From an uncultured Clostridia bacterium (GTDB lineage: Bacteria > Bacillota > Clostridia > Christensenellales > UBA3700), in NCBI GenBank assembly GCA_947037025.1, contig CAMQSU010000003.1, positions 1 through 64,000 on the forward strand: a DNA stretch of 64,000 nt, given 5' to 3'. This document shows positions 55,456 to 63,653 of the stretch, in pieces. A program made the position numbers and the translations under genes. Each line of letters opens with the position of its first letter. Position 1 is the first letter of the stretch. Under the pieces are notes generated by a model. That model worked only from the letters and a program-made list of their open reading frames with translations, was not told the DNA's origin and ran no database searches.

Positions 55456-56037
55456 ATGTTAAGAGATATAGTTTCTATAGCGGGTGACGCTAGAGTTGAG
55501 AAGGGAAGTGTAAAGGAACAGGTTGCGTTTGACACAGGGCGCGCACTAATTGACGCGGGTTACAGAGTTCAGACTGGCGGTCTTGGAGGTGTAATGGAGG
55601 CTGTTTGTCGCGGTGCTAGGTCATCAGAGAAATATCGTGACGGAGATATTATCGCACTAGTTCCATCTTATGATGCGACTGAAGTAAATGAATATGCAGA
55701 TATCGTTATTCCTACCGGTCTTGACGTTATGAGGAATGCTATGGTTGCTAATGCTTGTGCGGTTATTGCTATCGGCGGTGGCTCGGGTACGCTTTCTGAA
55801 ATGGCTTTTGCATGGTCTTTTTCTAGACTGTTGATTGCTTATGATAATGTTGGCGGCTGGAGTAGCAAGCTTGCAGGCACTAGAGTTGATAGCAGAGTTA
55901 GATATCCGGATATCCCTGAGGATAAAGTTTATGCTGTATCATCTGCTGATCAGGCAATTGGGTACCTTGATAAATATATCAAATTGTATACTAAACGTCA
56001 TAAAGGAATTGTATTTATTGACGGTATCAGGAAATAA
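55456..56037 (+). CDS. LOG-family / TIGR00725-like protein
   Basis: 193 residues from the ATG at 55456, four bases after GAGGTG; an ATG at 55444 overlaps that site. GLGGVMEAVCRGA and AIGGGSGTLSEMAFA are the nucleotide-binding blocks of the lysine-decarboxylase-like Rossmann family, here of the TIGR00725 type. Related LOG proteins cleave nucleoside monophosphates, but the PGGxGTxxE motif is altered to GGGSGTLSE, so the activity is uncertain. Confidence 0.72.
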   Translation: MLRDIVSIAGDARVEKGSVKEQVAFDTGRALIDAGYRVQTGGLGGVMEAVCRGARSSEKYRDGDIIALVPSYDATEVNEYADIVIPTGLDVMRNAMVANACAVIAIGGGSGTLSEMAFAWSFSRLLIAYDNVGGWSSKLAGTRVDSRVRYPDIPEDKVYAVSSADQAIGYLDKYIKLYTKRHKGIVFIDGIRK

Positions 56038-56146
56038 TTTATTATAAAAGAATAGATAATTGTAGGTTTATTTCTATTGATTAAAATCTGCATTTAAAGT
56101 GTATTGTATTAATATTATAATATAATATATAAACTACTAATTTAAT

Positions 56147-56182
56147 AATCGCCCTGCTTATGTGATTTAAGTAGGGCGATTT
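56147..56182 (+). terminator. Terminator after the LOG-like gene
   Basis: AATCGCCCTGCTT pairs with AAGTAGGGCGATT (one G-T pair) around an 9-base loop. The T-run is only a few bases long, so it is weak on that criterion. Confidence 0.6.
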
Positions 56183-56185
56183 GCA

Positions 56186-56211
56186 CAGCTTGTGCAGCGC
56201 TGCGCAAGCTG
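56186..56211. repeat. GC-rich 26-bp palindrome
   Basis: CAGCTTGTGCAGC and GCTGCGCAAGCTG are inverted copies with one mismatch and no spacer. It is the most GC-rich point of the neighbourhood and stands between two genes in AT-rich sequence. It could be a protein-binding site or a cruciform; no partner copy is seen in the window. Confidence 0.65.
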
Positions 56212-56253
56212 CGAGAAATGTGCGCAGAAAAATTAGTGTTGTTGCTCTAGTTG

Positions 56254-56282
56254 TTGACTAAAAAATTCTTATGTGTTATTAT
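56254..56282 (+). promoter_or_regulatory. Promoter of the membrane protein - rsmI pair
   Basis: TTGACT (56254-56259), 17-base spacer, TATTAT (56277-56282). Confidence 0.72.
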
Positions 56283-56300
56283 ATACAAATAGGAGTATAT

Positions 56301-56861
56301 ATGTTGGGATTATTTATTGCATCAATGTCGATCGTGTTGGTTTTTTCGCTGGCTAGGCTTGCTGTAGGCGTTTATTTTCACGCTATGAAAGTGGTATATT
56401 ATAAAAGCATTGTTGTAGACATACTTGATTATGTCTGCATTGTTATGTACATAATTATGGCAATAATGCTTGCTGTTAGTTTGGAGATTGCCGGTGTTTA
56501 TGGCAAAGGTGAAGTTAATTTAACCGTTATCAGTCTTGCAGTCGTTGGTGGAATGTTCACACTTGAAAGAGCATATAAAATGTATATGAATAGAAATATG
56601 CTTGGCGTTAGGTCGGCTGCTTTTGACTTGAAGGCAATGAGCAAGCGTGCAGAGTTTGAATCACTATTAAATGTTTCTATGAATGAAATAACCATTGATA
56701 AGAGTAAATTTGATGAGTTTGATTTGCTAATTTCCGGAGATTGTTATAGCGAGTATTCGTTAAATGTAACTAAAACGTGGATTAACAAAGTAGCTGTACT
56801 TCTTATCCCTGTTGTGATTGCTATTGCAATACTGACAGCTGGAGTAGTGCTTGCAGCTTAA
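56301..56861 (+). CDS. Small membrane protein of unknown function
   Basis: 186 residues from the ATG at 56301, five bases after AGGAG; codons before it lack a ribosome site. Three membrane segments near the N-terminus (about 3-25, 40-65, 78-92) and one at the very end (about 160-184), with a hydrophilic middle of about 65 residues. No motif recognised. It precedes rsmI and may share its transcript. Confidence 0.65.
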   Translation: MLGLFIASMSIVLVFSLARLAVGVYFHAMKVVYYKSIVVDILDYVCIVMYIIMAIMLAVSLEIAGVYGKGEVNLTVISLAVVGGMFTLERAYKMYMNRNMLGVRSAAFDLKAMSKRAEFESLLNVSMNEITIDKSKFDEFDLLISGDCYSEYSLNVTKTWINKVAVLLIPVVIAIAILTAGVVLAA

Positions 56862-56917
56862 TTTGTTTGCTGTAAATGATAGATGAATTCGGCGTTTTGT
56901 CGGATATTGGAGAGTAT

Positions 56918-57727
56918 ATGCAAGGAAAATTATATATTGTTGGCACGCCTATCGGTAATATGTCCGATATGACTTACAGGGCGGTTTCCACCCTTAATGA
57001 GGTTGATACTATCGCTTGCGAAGATACTAGGCATAGTCTGATTCTGCTTAATCGTTATGAAATTAAAAAACCTTTAATGAGCTACTACATGCATAAAGAG
57101 CGTGAGAGCGGTGAGAGGATTATTACTCTATTGCGTGAAGGAAAAAATGTAGCGCTTATCACTGACGCCGGTATGCCGTGCGTTTCCGACCCTGGCGCCG
57201 TACTTGTTAGTATGGTTAGAGATGCCGGTCTTGAATGCACAGTTATTCCCGGCCCGACTGCTGTTGCAAGTGCAATGGCGCTTACAGGTATCACTAGGAG
57301 AGGCTTTTGCTTTTTAGGTTTTTTGCCAGAGAAGAAAAAAGAAAAAATTGCTTTAGTTACTCCTTATTGTGATATTGATATTCAGCTTGTTTTTTATTCA
57401 TCTCCGCATGATATTAATGATCATATCGATTTTCTGTATTCCGTTTTAGGTGATAGGAAAGTGTTTGCAGTAAAAGAAATTACTAAGATATTTGAGCGTG
57501 TTGAGTGCGGAACTTTAGGTGAGTTTCACATAGAGCAACCGCGTGGCGAGTTTGTGCTTATCATTGAAGGTAGAGTGGCGGCTAATGCAAAAGTAGAACT
57601 TTCTATTGCTGACCATTTTAATGCGAATTTGGCTACGGGACTAACTAAAAAAGACGCTATCAAGCTTACTGCTAAAGAGCGTGGCGTTCATAAGGATGAA
57701 GTATATAAAGTTGCTATTGACCTGTAA
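56918..57727 (+). CDS. rsmI: 16S rRNA (cytidine-1402-2'-O)-methyltransferase RsmI
   Basis: 269 residues from the ATG at 56918 (MQGKLYIVGTPIGNMSDMT), seven bases after TTGGAGAG; the frame is open 14 codons further up without a site. CEDTRHSLILLNRYEI, ISDAGMPCVSDPG-like ITDAGMPCVSDPGA and VIPGPTAVASAMALTG are the family blocks. Together with RsmH it makes m4Cm1402 in the ribosomal P-site. SAM-dependent. Confidence 0.95.
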   Translation: MQGKLYIVGTPIGNMSDMTYRAVSTLNEVDTIACEDTRHSLILLNRYEIKKPLMSYYMHKERESGERIITLLREGKNVALITDAGMPCVSDPGAVLVSMVRDAGLECTVIPGPTAVASAMALTGITRRGFCFLGFLPEKKKEKIALVTPYCDIDIQLVFYSSPHDINDHIDFLYSVLGDRKVFAVKEITKIFERVECGTLGEFHIEQPRGEFVLIIEGRVAANAKVELSIADHFNANLATGLTKKDAIKLTAKERGVHKDEVYKVAIDL

Positions 57728-57806
57728 ATTTATAGGTTGAACTTTATAACAGATATTACCAAACTATAGATAAATTATATTTTTAAATATTATATCCATG
57801 TGTTTA

Positions 57807-58220
57807 TTATTTACTAATATTAATTTTTGCATTGCTTTGTGCGACATTGTTTTCTGCGATGATTGCATTTACTGCATCTTCGTGCGAGCGAGCAATCTGC
57901 ATAAGTTTTCGTGTTTTCATGCTGATTGGCTGAACGGTGTAACTTTGGCTGTCTGTCGCCGAGTTTGTCTGCGTAGATTGGTTGACTGCAGATGATTGCG
58001 TGTTAGTTGAAGGATGTAAATTATCAGTGCTTGCCATGTCAAAATTATTGCTAAATGCAAAATTATTGTTAGATTGTTGGCCATTGTTATAGTTAGTAAT
58101 AGGGGTTTGCTCGGGGAACATTGTAGTATTGGTTAATATGTTTTCTTTGTTTTCCGTAAATTGTTGAGGTTTTGCCTTGGGATTTGTAAAGAAACCATTG
58201 TAATTGCTAAACTTTTTCAT
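57807..58220 (-). CDS. Low-complexity Asn/Gln/Ser-rich small protein
   Basis: 137 residues. Residues about 40-95 are very rich in Asn, Gln, Ser and Thr; the C-terminal 40 are more ordered and helical (KTRKLMQIARSHEDAVNAII). AAAGGAG at a good distance supports the start. No known domain. It is divergent from the lipoprotein gene on the other strand. Function unknown. Confidence 0.6.
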   Translation of the reverse strand: MKKFSNYNGFFTNPKAKPQQFTENKENILTNTTMFPEQTPITNYNNGQQSNNNFAFSNNFDMASTDNLHPSTNTQSSAVNQSTQTNSATDSQSYTVQPISMKTRKLMQIARSHEDAVNAIIAENNVAQSNAKINISK

Positions 58221-58351
58221 ATTTTCTCCTTTTTTTTAAGAAAGTATCTACAAAGCATTGATTTATTTGCTTCTTTATATTATAATAGTATATGTTAATA
58301 TTTATGCGTGATGATTGTATCACGCGACAATTTAGATTACGGGAGAATGTT

Positions 58352-59851
58352 ATGTCAAAATATATTAAAAAGATATCTATGGTTATTACTGTTGTTCTAG
58401 TTGCACTTGTGTCACTAGTGGCTTGCTCAGCGCAAATCACGTTATTAGAGGGTGGTGACCCTACTGCTGTTACTAAAAACAACAACTCTTTTATCGTGAC
58501 TCAAGGCGATTACATGTATTACACTAACGGTAGCGTTGGTTACGATGCAATTGTTGAGGCTGATGATAATACTTACGGTAATGTTGTTAAAGGCGCTATT
58601 TATCGCTCTAAACTTGATGGTACGGATGCTAAAGTCCTTGTGCCTCAAATCGCGATGGACAATAATAGCAAAAATAGTTTGAATATTTTTGGTGAGTTCC
58701 TTTACTTCACTTCTCCATCAGTAACTACATCTAAAGATGGTGATCTTCAGACTACTTTTACTGACTTTTATAGAGTTGATATCACTGGTGATAATTTAGA
58801 GAAAATTACTACTCTTGAGACTGATTCTATGGAGTATAAATTCACAAATTTAGGTCTTTATTACATTGAAGGTTCGGATGTTTTTTATGTTCCTTATAAT
58901 GACGGAATTGGCAAAGTTAAGACTGTAGTTGAGGGCGTTGAATCATCTTTCTTATCTACTTGCGAAACTTATAATCCCGCTGATGCTGTTAAAGCTTCAA
59001 TGAATTCTGCTTATACTAAATCTCCAGAGGAAATCGATGGTGATCCATATAACATTATGTATGCATTAAAGTCTAACGGCGAGACTGCTGTTTTATTAGA
59101 CGGCAAAACTTCTAAGACTAAATACGAGATTAAGCACGTTGAGAGTGAGGGCGAAAATACAATAGTTTATTATAATAAGACTATCACTAAAAATTCTGTT
59201 GCTGATCCTTCTGCATTGTTTGCTACTAAGTTTGATAAAGACCTTAAAGTTGTTACAGAAAAACAAATGAATATTGCAGCTCACGATTCTGCAACTATTA
59301 GATACAACACGTTTGATGACGGAGCTTTTGTAATTAATGGTGATGATATGTATATCCCTACAATTAGTGCTGATGGTACTGAATATGATGGAAAGAAAAT
59401 CAGCTATAAGTTCAATGGTGATTTGACAGCAACTGAAATATTTGATATCCGCGTTGAAGGTGACAGTCAATTCTTATACTATTTCAAGACTAATGGATTG
59501 TACAAACAGAAGATGAATCCAGCTGGCATAACTAATCCTAGCAACAAAAATGATTTTGGATTTATAGGCACTCCAACTCCGGTTGTTAAAGAGTATATTA
59601 AAACTGATGGCGTTGCTCCTGTTCTTATAGGGAATAACTTCTATTACATTAATACAAACTACTTAAACTACATGTATGTTGTAGATATTTCTGATATAGC
59701 TAATAAGCATTCTATTATTGGTCTTAGAACTGATGATGATATAGAGTCTTACATTAAGTTTGTTGATGAGATGGAAGAGGATGTTCGTATTTTGCACGAT
59801 GCTCTTATTACTGAAGACTTAGAAGATATCAAACCGTTTGAAAAGAAATAA
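58352..59851 (+). CDS. Lipoprotein with DUF5050-like beta-propeller repeats
   Basis: 499 residues from the ATG at 58352 after GGGAG; the codons before it lack a site. Lipobox LVSLVAC ends the signal peptide. The body has repeated beta units of the form DYMYYTNGS, GEFLYFTSP, LGLYYIEGSDVFYV and NNFYYIN, each followed by a fragment such as YRSKLDGTDAKVL, as in DUF5050 propeller proteins. It is probably exposed outside the cell. A stem-loop follows its stop. Confidence 0.72.
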   Translation: MSKYIKKISMVITVVLVALVSLVACSAQITLLEGGDPTAVTKNNNSFIVTQGDYMYYTNGSVGYDAIVEADDNTYGNVVKGAIYRSKLDGTDAKVLVPQIAMDNNSKNSLNIFGEFLYFTSPSVTTSKDGDLQTTFTDFYRVDITGDNLEKITTLETDSMEYKFTNLGLYYIEGSDVFYVPYNDGIGKVKTVVEGVESSFLSTCETYNPADAVKASMNSAYTKSPEEIDGDPYNIMYALKSNGETAVLLDGKTSKTKYEIKHVESEGENTIVYYNKTITKNSVADPSALFATKFDKDLKVVTEKQMNIAAHDSATIRYNTFDDGAFVINGDDMYIPTISADGTEYDGKKISYKFNGDLTATEIFDIRVEGDSQFLYYFKTNGLYKQKMNPAGITNPSNKNDFGFIGTPTPVVKEYIKTDGVAPVLIGNNFYYINTNYLNYMYVVDISDIANKHSIIGLRTDDDIESYIKFVDEMEEDVRILHDALITEDLEDIKPFEKK

Positions 59852-59901
59852 TTTCTTCTCAGTTTATATATAATAGCATTTAATATTGAATAATAATATA
59901 A

Positions 59902-59936
59902 ATAGTGAGTGCTTTTTTATCACTCACTATTTGCGT
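59902..59936 (+). terminator. Stem-loop after the lipoprotein gene, probable terminator
   Basis: ATAGTGAGTG pairs perfectly with CACTCACTAT around CTTTTTTAT. The T-run sits in the loop rather than after the stem, so termination is only probable. Confidence 0.55.
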
Positions 59937-59983
59937 TAAAATACACTCTGCTATAAATAATGTAGTAGAAAAATGAGGTTATA

Positions 59984-60754
59984 ATGAATATTACTTTAGG
60001 TACACTAGTTAAAAAAATAATGAAAAAATGGTATATAATTGCAAGTACTATCCTTGTCATGATTGTAGCGGCACTTATATATTCTGTTTATATTGTAGAT
60101 GCAAACTATGTTAATACTGCAACAGCTACTCTGAAATATAATAACTCAGTAGCGTCGACTGGATATATATCCGATGCAGATTTTAATCAGATGCAGCGGT
60201 TAATGTTGGATGATGAATTTAATGAGACAATTATAGAGAAGTTAGGAGCTTATGGTATTGCAGGGCTTGATATTTATAATATTGATCTTGAAAAAATAAT
60301 TGTACTAAAAGAAGGTAGTAAGAGCAGTTTGATAACTTTTACTAGTTCATACTCTGACGCTGAATTGTCATATGAAATTTTAACTGCATATGTTAATATT
60401 CTACAAAATGATCTTAATCCTTATAATCTTTACGGAAATGTAGATGTCTATTTTGCTATAGGAATTATTGAAGACGCAAGTATAATTAATCTAAATGATA
60501 ATATGGCAAAGATGCTGATTTTAGCTGTTGGAATTGCTATTATGTTTAGTGTTATTGGATTAGTAGTATACTTTATAACTGCTCGCAATCTTAAAAATAT
60601 TATGGATTTCCAAAGCGAATTTGATATAAAGGTATTAGGTATTATTACTTTTGATAATGATGGAAACATGACTTGCGATGGAGAAAATAAGAAAAGTGTT
60701 ACACTTGAACATTTAAATAATAAGGATGAGGAGGTATGTCATGATGGGGAATAA
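59984..60754 (+). CDS. Wzz/YveK-like chain-length regulator
   Basis: 256 residues. Two membrane segments (about 15-35 and 175-197) bracket an extracellular domain; the start LGTLVKKIMKKWYIIASTIL and the second helix followed by a basic FITARNLKN are typical of Wzz/CapA proteins that control polysaccharide chain length and pair with a BY-kinase. Its last 14 bases overlap the start of the next gene, which encodes that kinase partner in a degenerate form. Confidence 0.8.
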   Translation: MNITLGTLVKKIMKKWYIIASTILVMIVAALIYSVYIVDANYVNTATATLKYNNSVASTGYISDADFNQMQRLMLDDEFNETIIEKLGAYGIAGLDIYNIDLEKIIVLKEGSKSSLITFTSSYSDAELSYEILTAYVNILQNDLNPYNLYGNVDVYFAIGIIEDASIINLNDNMAKMLILAVGIAIMFSVIGLVVYFITARNLKNIMDFQSEFDIKVLGIITFDNDGNMTCDGENKKSVTLEHLNNKDEEVCHDGE

Positions 60755-61379
60755 TTTAGATGACAGAACTAGCGCCGTAATGGCGAGTTCGGAGATGCTA
60801 AATATCGTTAATAATCTGATTGAAGTTGTAGACAATAATAAGAACAGCCCGATCGCGATTATGCCGCTTTCTAATAATCATAGATCTGCTGAAGTGGTGT
60901 CTACTATTGCTAGTACTATTAGTAGTTATGCAAGGAAAGTTATTTTGATAGACGCTTTAACTGATGGAAATTTCGAAATTTGCACTAATGGACAGGATGG
61001 TTTGTTTGAGTACATTGTTGAGGATAAAGATCTAGAAAAGTGTATAATAAAAAACGCTAATCTAAGCTATGATATAATGCCGTCTGGCAATATGTTGAAC
61101 GGTATAGAGTTAGCACATCACGCAGATTTTGAAGCTAAAATAACAGCTTTATATAAGTTTTATGATGTTGTTTTTGTGTGCGTTACCAAAGCATTCGATG
61201 GCGTTACAGCTTCAATTGCAAACAAAATTGGTCAAACTATGATTATCATTGATAAGAGCATTGATAATCAGCGCGACCTTATCACGTCTAAAAATTCTCT
61301 TTCAAACTTTATAGGAGCTGTAATTTTGAAATCTTCTAAACGTACATTCAAACAGTGGTTGAACACTAAAAGTAAGTAA
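60741..61379 (+). CDS. BY-kinase-like (CpsD/YveL) protein without a P-loop
   Basis: 212 residues from the ATG at 60741, six bases after AGGAGG; an alternative ATG is at 60744. It aligns with capsular tyrosine kinases in architecture: PIAIMPLSNNHRSAEVVSTI replaces the Walker A segment (normally GEGKST), KVILIDALTDGNF is the Walker A' strand, and YDVVFVCV is Walker B-like. No Tyr cluster is seen at the C-terminus. It probably binds no ATP and acts as a non-enzymatic partner of the Wzz-like protein before it. Confidence 0.7.
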   Translation: MMGNNLDDRTSAVMASSEMLNIVNNLIEVVDNNKNSPIAIMPLSNNHRSAEVVSTIASTISSYARKVILIDALTDGNFEICTNGQDGLFEYIVEDKDLEKCIIKNANLSYDIMPSGNMLNGIELAHHADFEAKITALYKFYDVVFVCVTKAFDGVTASIANKIGQTMIIIDKSIDNQRDLITSKNSLSNFIGAVILKSSKRTFKQWLNTKSK

Positions 61380-61421
61380 TTAAACTTTATAGAGATGTGA
61401 ATATCAAAAGAGGAGGATGAC

Positions 61422-62321
61422 ATGAATATATTGAATATATTGTCTTCATCAGCAGGCATTTGGCTTGATGAAACATTTAGAGCATTTGATCATGCTATTT
61501 TACAAGCGTTTAGGGATTTGCATGAGAGCGCGGGTGTGTTTTTTGACCCGTTTTTCAAATTTATTACCTATTTAGGTGATGAAGGTATTGCAATAATTAT
61601 TTTTGCTTTAATGCTTGTATGTTTCAATAAAACAAGGCGTGCTGGAGTTTCTGCCGGTGTTGCGATACTTATTGGTATTATAATAACTAATTTAATACTT
61701 AAAAATGTAGTTGATAGGGCTAGACCTTATAATTCGAGCGATGAATATTACCGATGGTTTGTAGAAGTATTTAATAGTGGCTTAAGTGATAAATCTTTCC
61801 CATCAGGACATGCGACAGCGGCATTTGCTTTAGTTACAGCGTTGTTCCTTGTGGGTGATAAGCGTTACAGCTGGCTTGGGTTTATTTTCGGATCATTGAT
61901 GTGCATTTCAAGAATTTATCTTGTAGTTCATTATCCTACCGATGTCATTGCGGGTGCTCTAGTTGGTATTATTTCAGGAATTGGTGGATATTTTATTACT
62001 TCAGCAATTTATAAGAAAATAAATAAACATGATAACCGTTTTACTAATGTGTTTCTCACGTATGATGCATTTTCTGTTATTAATTCAATTAAAGCGAAGT
62101 ATAATAAGAAAAAGCAAGTTGCTGTTGCCCCTCCTATATTAGGTTGTGATTGCGGTAGTGATGACAATTTAAGCGGCGAAACTGATGCAAACGAAGAAAG
62201 CGCAAACGAATTAAACAACAGCTTAGATTTAGTGAATGATGTTAATGTGGAAAGTAGCGTTAAATCAGATGCTAATCAAGCAGTTGACGTGTTAAATAAT
62301 AAAGAAGATAAAAAAAAGTAA
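61422..62321 (+). CDS. PAP2-family membrane phosphatase
   Basis: 299 residues. The three PAP2 motifs are KNVVDRARPYN, SFPSGHATAAFA and RIYLVVHYPTDVIAG, with the catalytic His in the last two. About six membrane segments, then a hydrophilic acidic tail of about 75 residues. It would remove a phosphate from undecaprenyl diphosphate or another lipid; it follows the polysaccharide-length genes, which fits lipid-carrier recycling. GAGGAGG precedes the ATG. A strong terminator follows. Confidence 0.85.
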   Translation: MNILNILSSSAGIWLDETFRAFDHAILQAFRDLHESAGVFFDPFFKFITYLGDEGIAIIIFALMLVCFNKTRRAGVSAGVAILIGIIITNLILKNVVDRARPYNSSDEYYRWFVEVFNSGLSDKSFPSGHATAAFALVTALFLVGDKRYSWLGFIFGSLMCISRIYLVVHYPTDVIAGALVGIISGIGGYFITSAIYKKINKHDNRFTNVFLTYDAFSVINSIKAKYNKKKQVAVAPPILGCDCGSDDNLSGETDANEESANELNNSLDLVNDVNVESSVKSDANQAVDVLNNKEDKKK

Positions 62322-62352
62322 AATAATACATAAGTCGTGTTTTACGATATTA

Positions 62353-62390
62353 AAAATACCATTCGATAAACTATCGAATGGTATTTTGTT
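62353..62390 (+). terminator. Terminator after the PAP2 gene
   Basis: AAAATACCATTCGATA pairs perfectly with TATCGAATGGTATTTT around AAC, then TTGTT. Confidence 0.88.
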
Positions 62391-62515
62391 ATATTAAATT
62401 GTTTTAAAGAATAAAGTGATATATTAATTTGATTAATAATTATTACTGGATATAGTTTAACAATATAATTTACATTTTGCGTGTATAGTATTGCAATGTA
62501 GTAATTTATTGTATA

Positions 62516-63292
62516 TTATATTTCATTGTATTGCGTTTTTGCTAAAGATGGCGTAATTCCTGTTATGCTTATGAAGTTTCTATTAAAGTTTCTAACACTA
62601 TCATAACCGCATTCAAGAGCGATTTCATGCATGTTAAGATTGTTTTCCTTTATTAGTGCGATAGCATATTCTATTCTGTACTCATTAATAACTCGTGACA
62701 AATTTTGACCGAAGCACTTGCCAAAAATGTTTGAAACATAGTGACTGTTATATTCTAATAATTCTGATAACTCAATAAGATTAGGTGATTTGTTGAAGTT
62801 TTCATCTAAATATTTAAGTGTATCTAGTGTGAACGAGCGATATTTGGCGTCACGTGTATAGAATACATTATCCTCATTAAATATAGAAAACATCATGCAA
62901 AGATGAGCAGTGACTCTGTATTTGTCGGTAATATGCTCTTTAAGATCAGTTATAATATCTGGCATATTTGTAAGCCTAAATATAGGAGTTTTGGCATATA
63001 AATCGTTGTAATATTCCGCTAGATCAGGAATGTATTTACAAGGGAATACACCTACAAAAATTTTGCTGCTACTCGTAGATATTATGCTGTGTGTTTGGTT
63101 CGGCATTATAATACTGGTGTCTCCAGCTGTAAGCGTTTGCATTACATTATCTATTAGCAAATCGATTGTTCCATCGTAGCAGTGCACGAACTGTACATCA
63201 CTATGGTAATGTAGTTTAGAAGTGTGGTTTGTATAGTCCGCTATGGATATTTGACCATTCTTTATATCGAACTTTCTCATGCTTTCATTCAT
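62516..63292 (-). CDS. AraC-family transcriptional regulator
   Basis: 258 residues. The N-terminal cupin-like sensor (about 1-140) has HYHSDVQFVHCYDGTIDLLI and IIMPNQTHSI; the C-terminal double HTH has NLIELSELLEYNSHYVSNIFGKCFG and ALECGYDSVRNFNRNFISITG. It probably senses a sugar and controls the divergent beta-mannosidase gene. GAGAGG precedes the ATG. Confidence 0.9.
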   Translation of the reverse strand: MNESMRKFDIKNGQISIADYTNHTSKLHYHSDVQFVHCYDGTIDLLIDNVMQTLTAGDTSIIMPNQTHSIISTSSSKIFVGVFPCKYIPDLAEYYNDLYAKTPIFRLTNMPDIITDLKEHITDKYRVTAHLCMMFSIFNEDNVFYTRDAKYRSFTLDTLKYLDENFNKSPNLIELSELLEYNSHYVSNIFGKCFGQNLSRVINEYRIEYAIALIKENNLNMHEIALECGYDSVRNFNRNFISITGITPSLAKTQYNEI

Positions 63293-63328
63293 ATATTATA
63301 CCTCTCTATAATCTTACTTTATGTCTAT

Positions 63329-63357
63329 ATAATATAGTATTTGTCTGTATTTGTCAA
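63329..63357 (-). promoter_or_regulatory. Promoter of the AraC-family gene
   Basis: On the minus strand: TTGACA (63357-63352), 17-base spacer, TATTAT (63334-63329). Confidence 0.75.
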
Positions 63358-63586
63358 TCTTTTTAATGTAAATAAATTTAATTAAACATATATTTAAGTC
63401 TTATAGACAATTTGTTCTACAATTAGTTGGTAGAAGCCAATTGATTTGCATTTAAATTAAAATTTATTAGATATTATATATAAATCTACAATATTTTATC
63501 GCATTTATAATTAATAGTATTAATATATTTATTCAGAAATACGATTGAAAAATTGATAAATTTTTAAAATAATATTGATTTTGCTA

Positions 63587-63615
63587 TTGCAGTATTGGTA
63601 AATTTATGATATAAT
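63587..63615 (+). promoter_or_regulatory. Promoter of the beta-mannosidase gene
   Basis: TTGCAG (63587-63592), 17-base spacer, TATAAT (63610-63615). The rest of the 361-base divergent gap is AT-rich; no clear AraC half-sites are seen. Confidence 0.65.
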
Positions 63616-63653
63616 TATATTGTTAATAATATAATGTTACTTATGAGGTGTTT

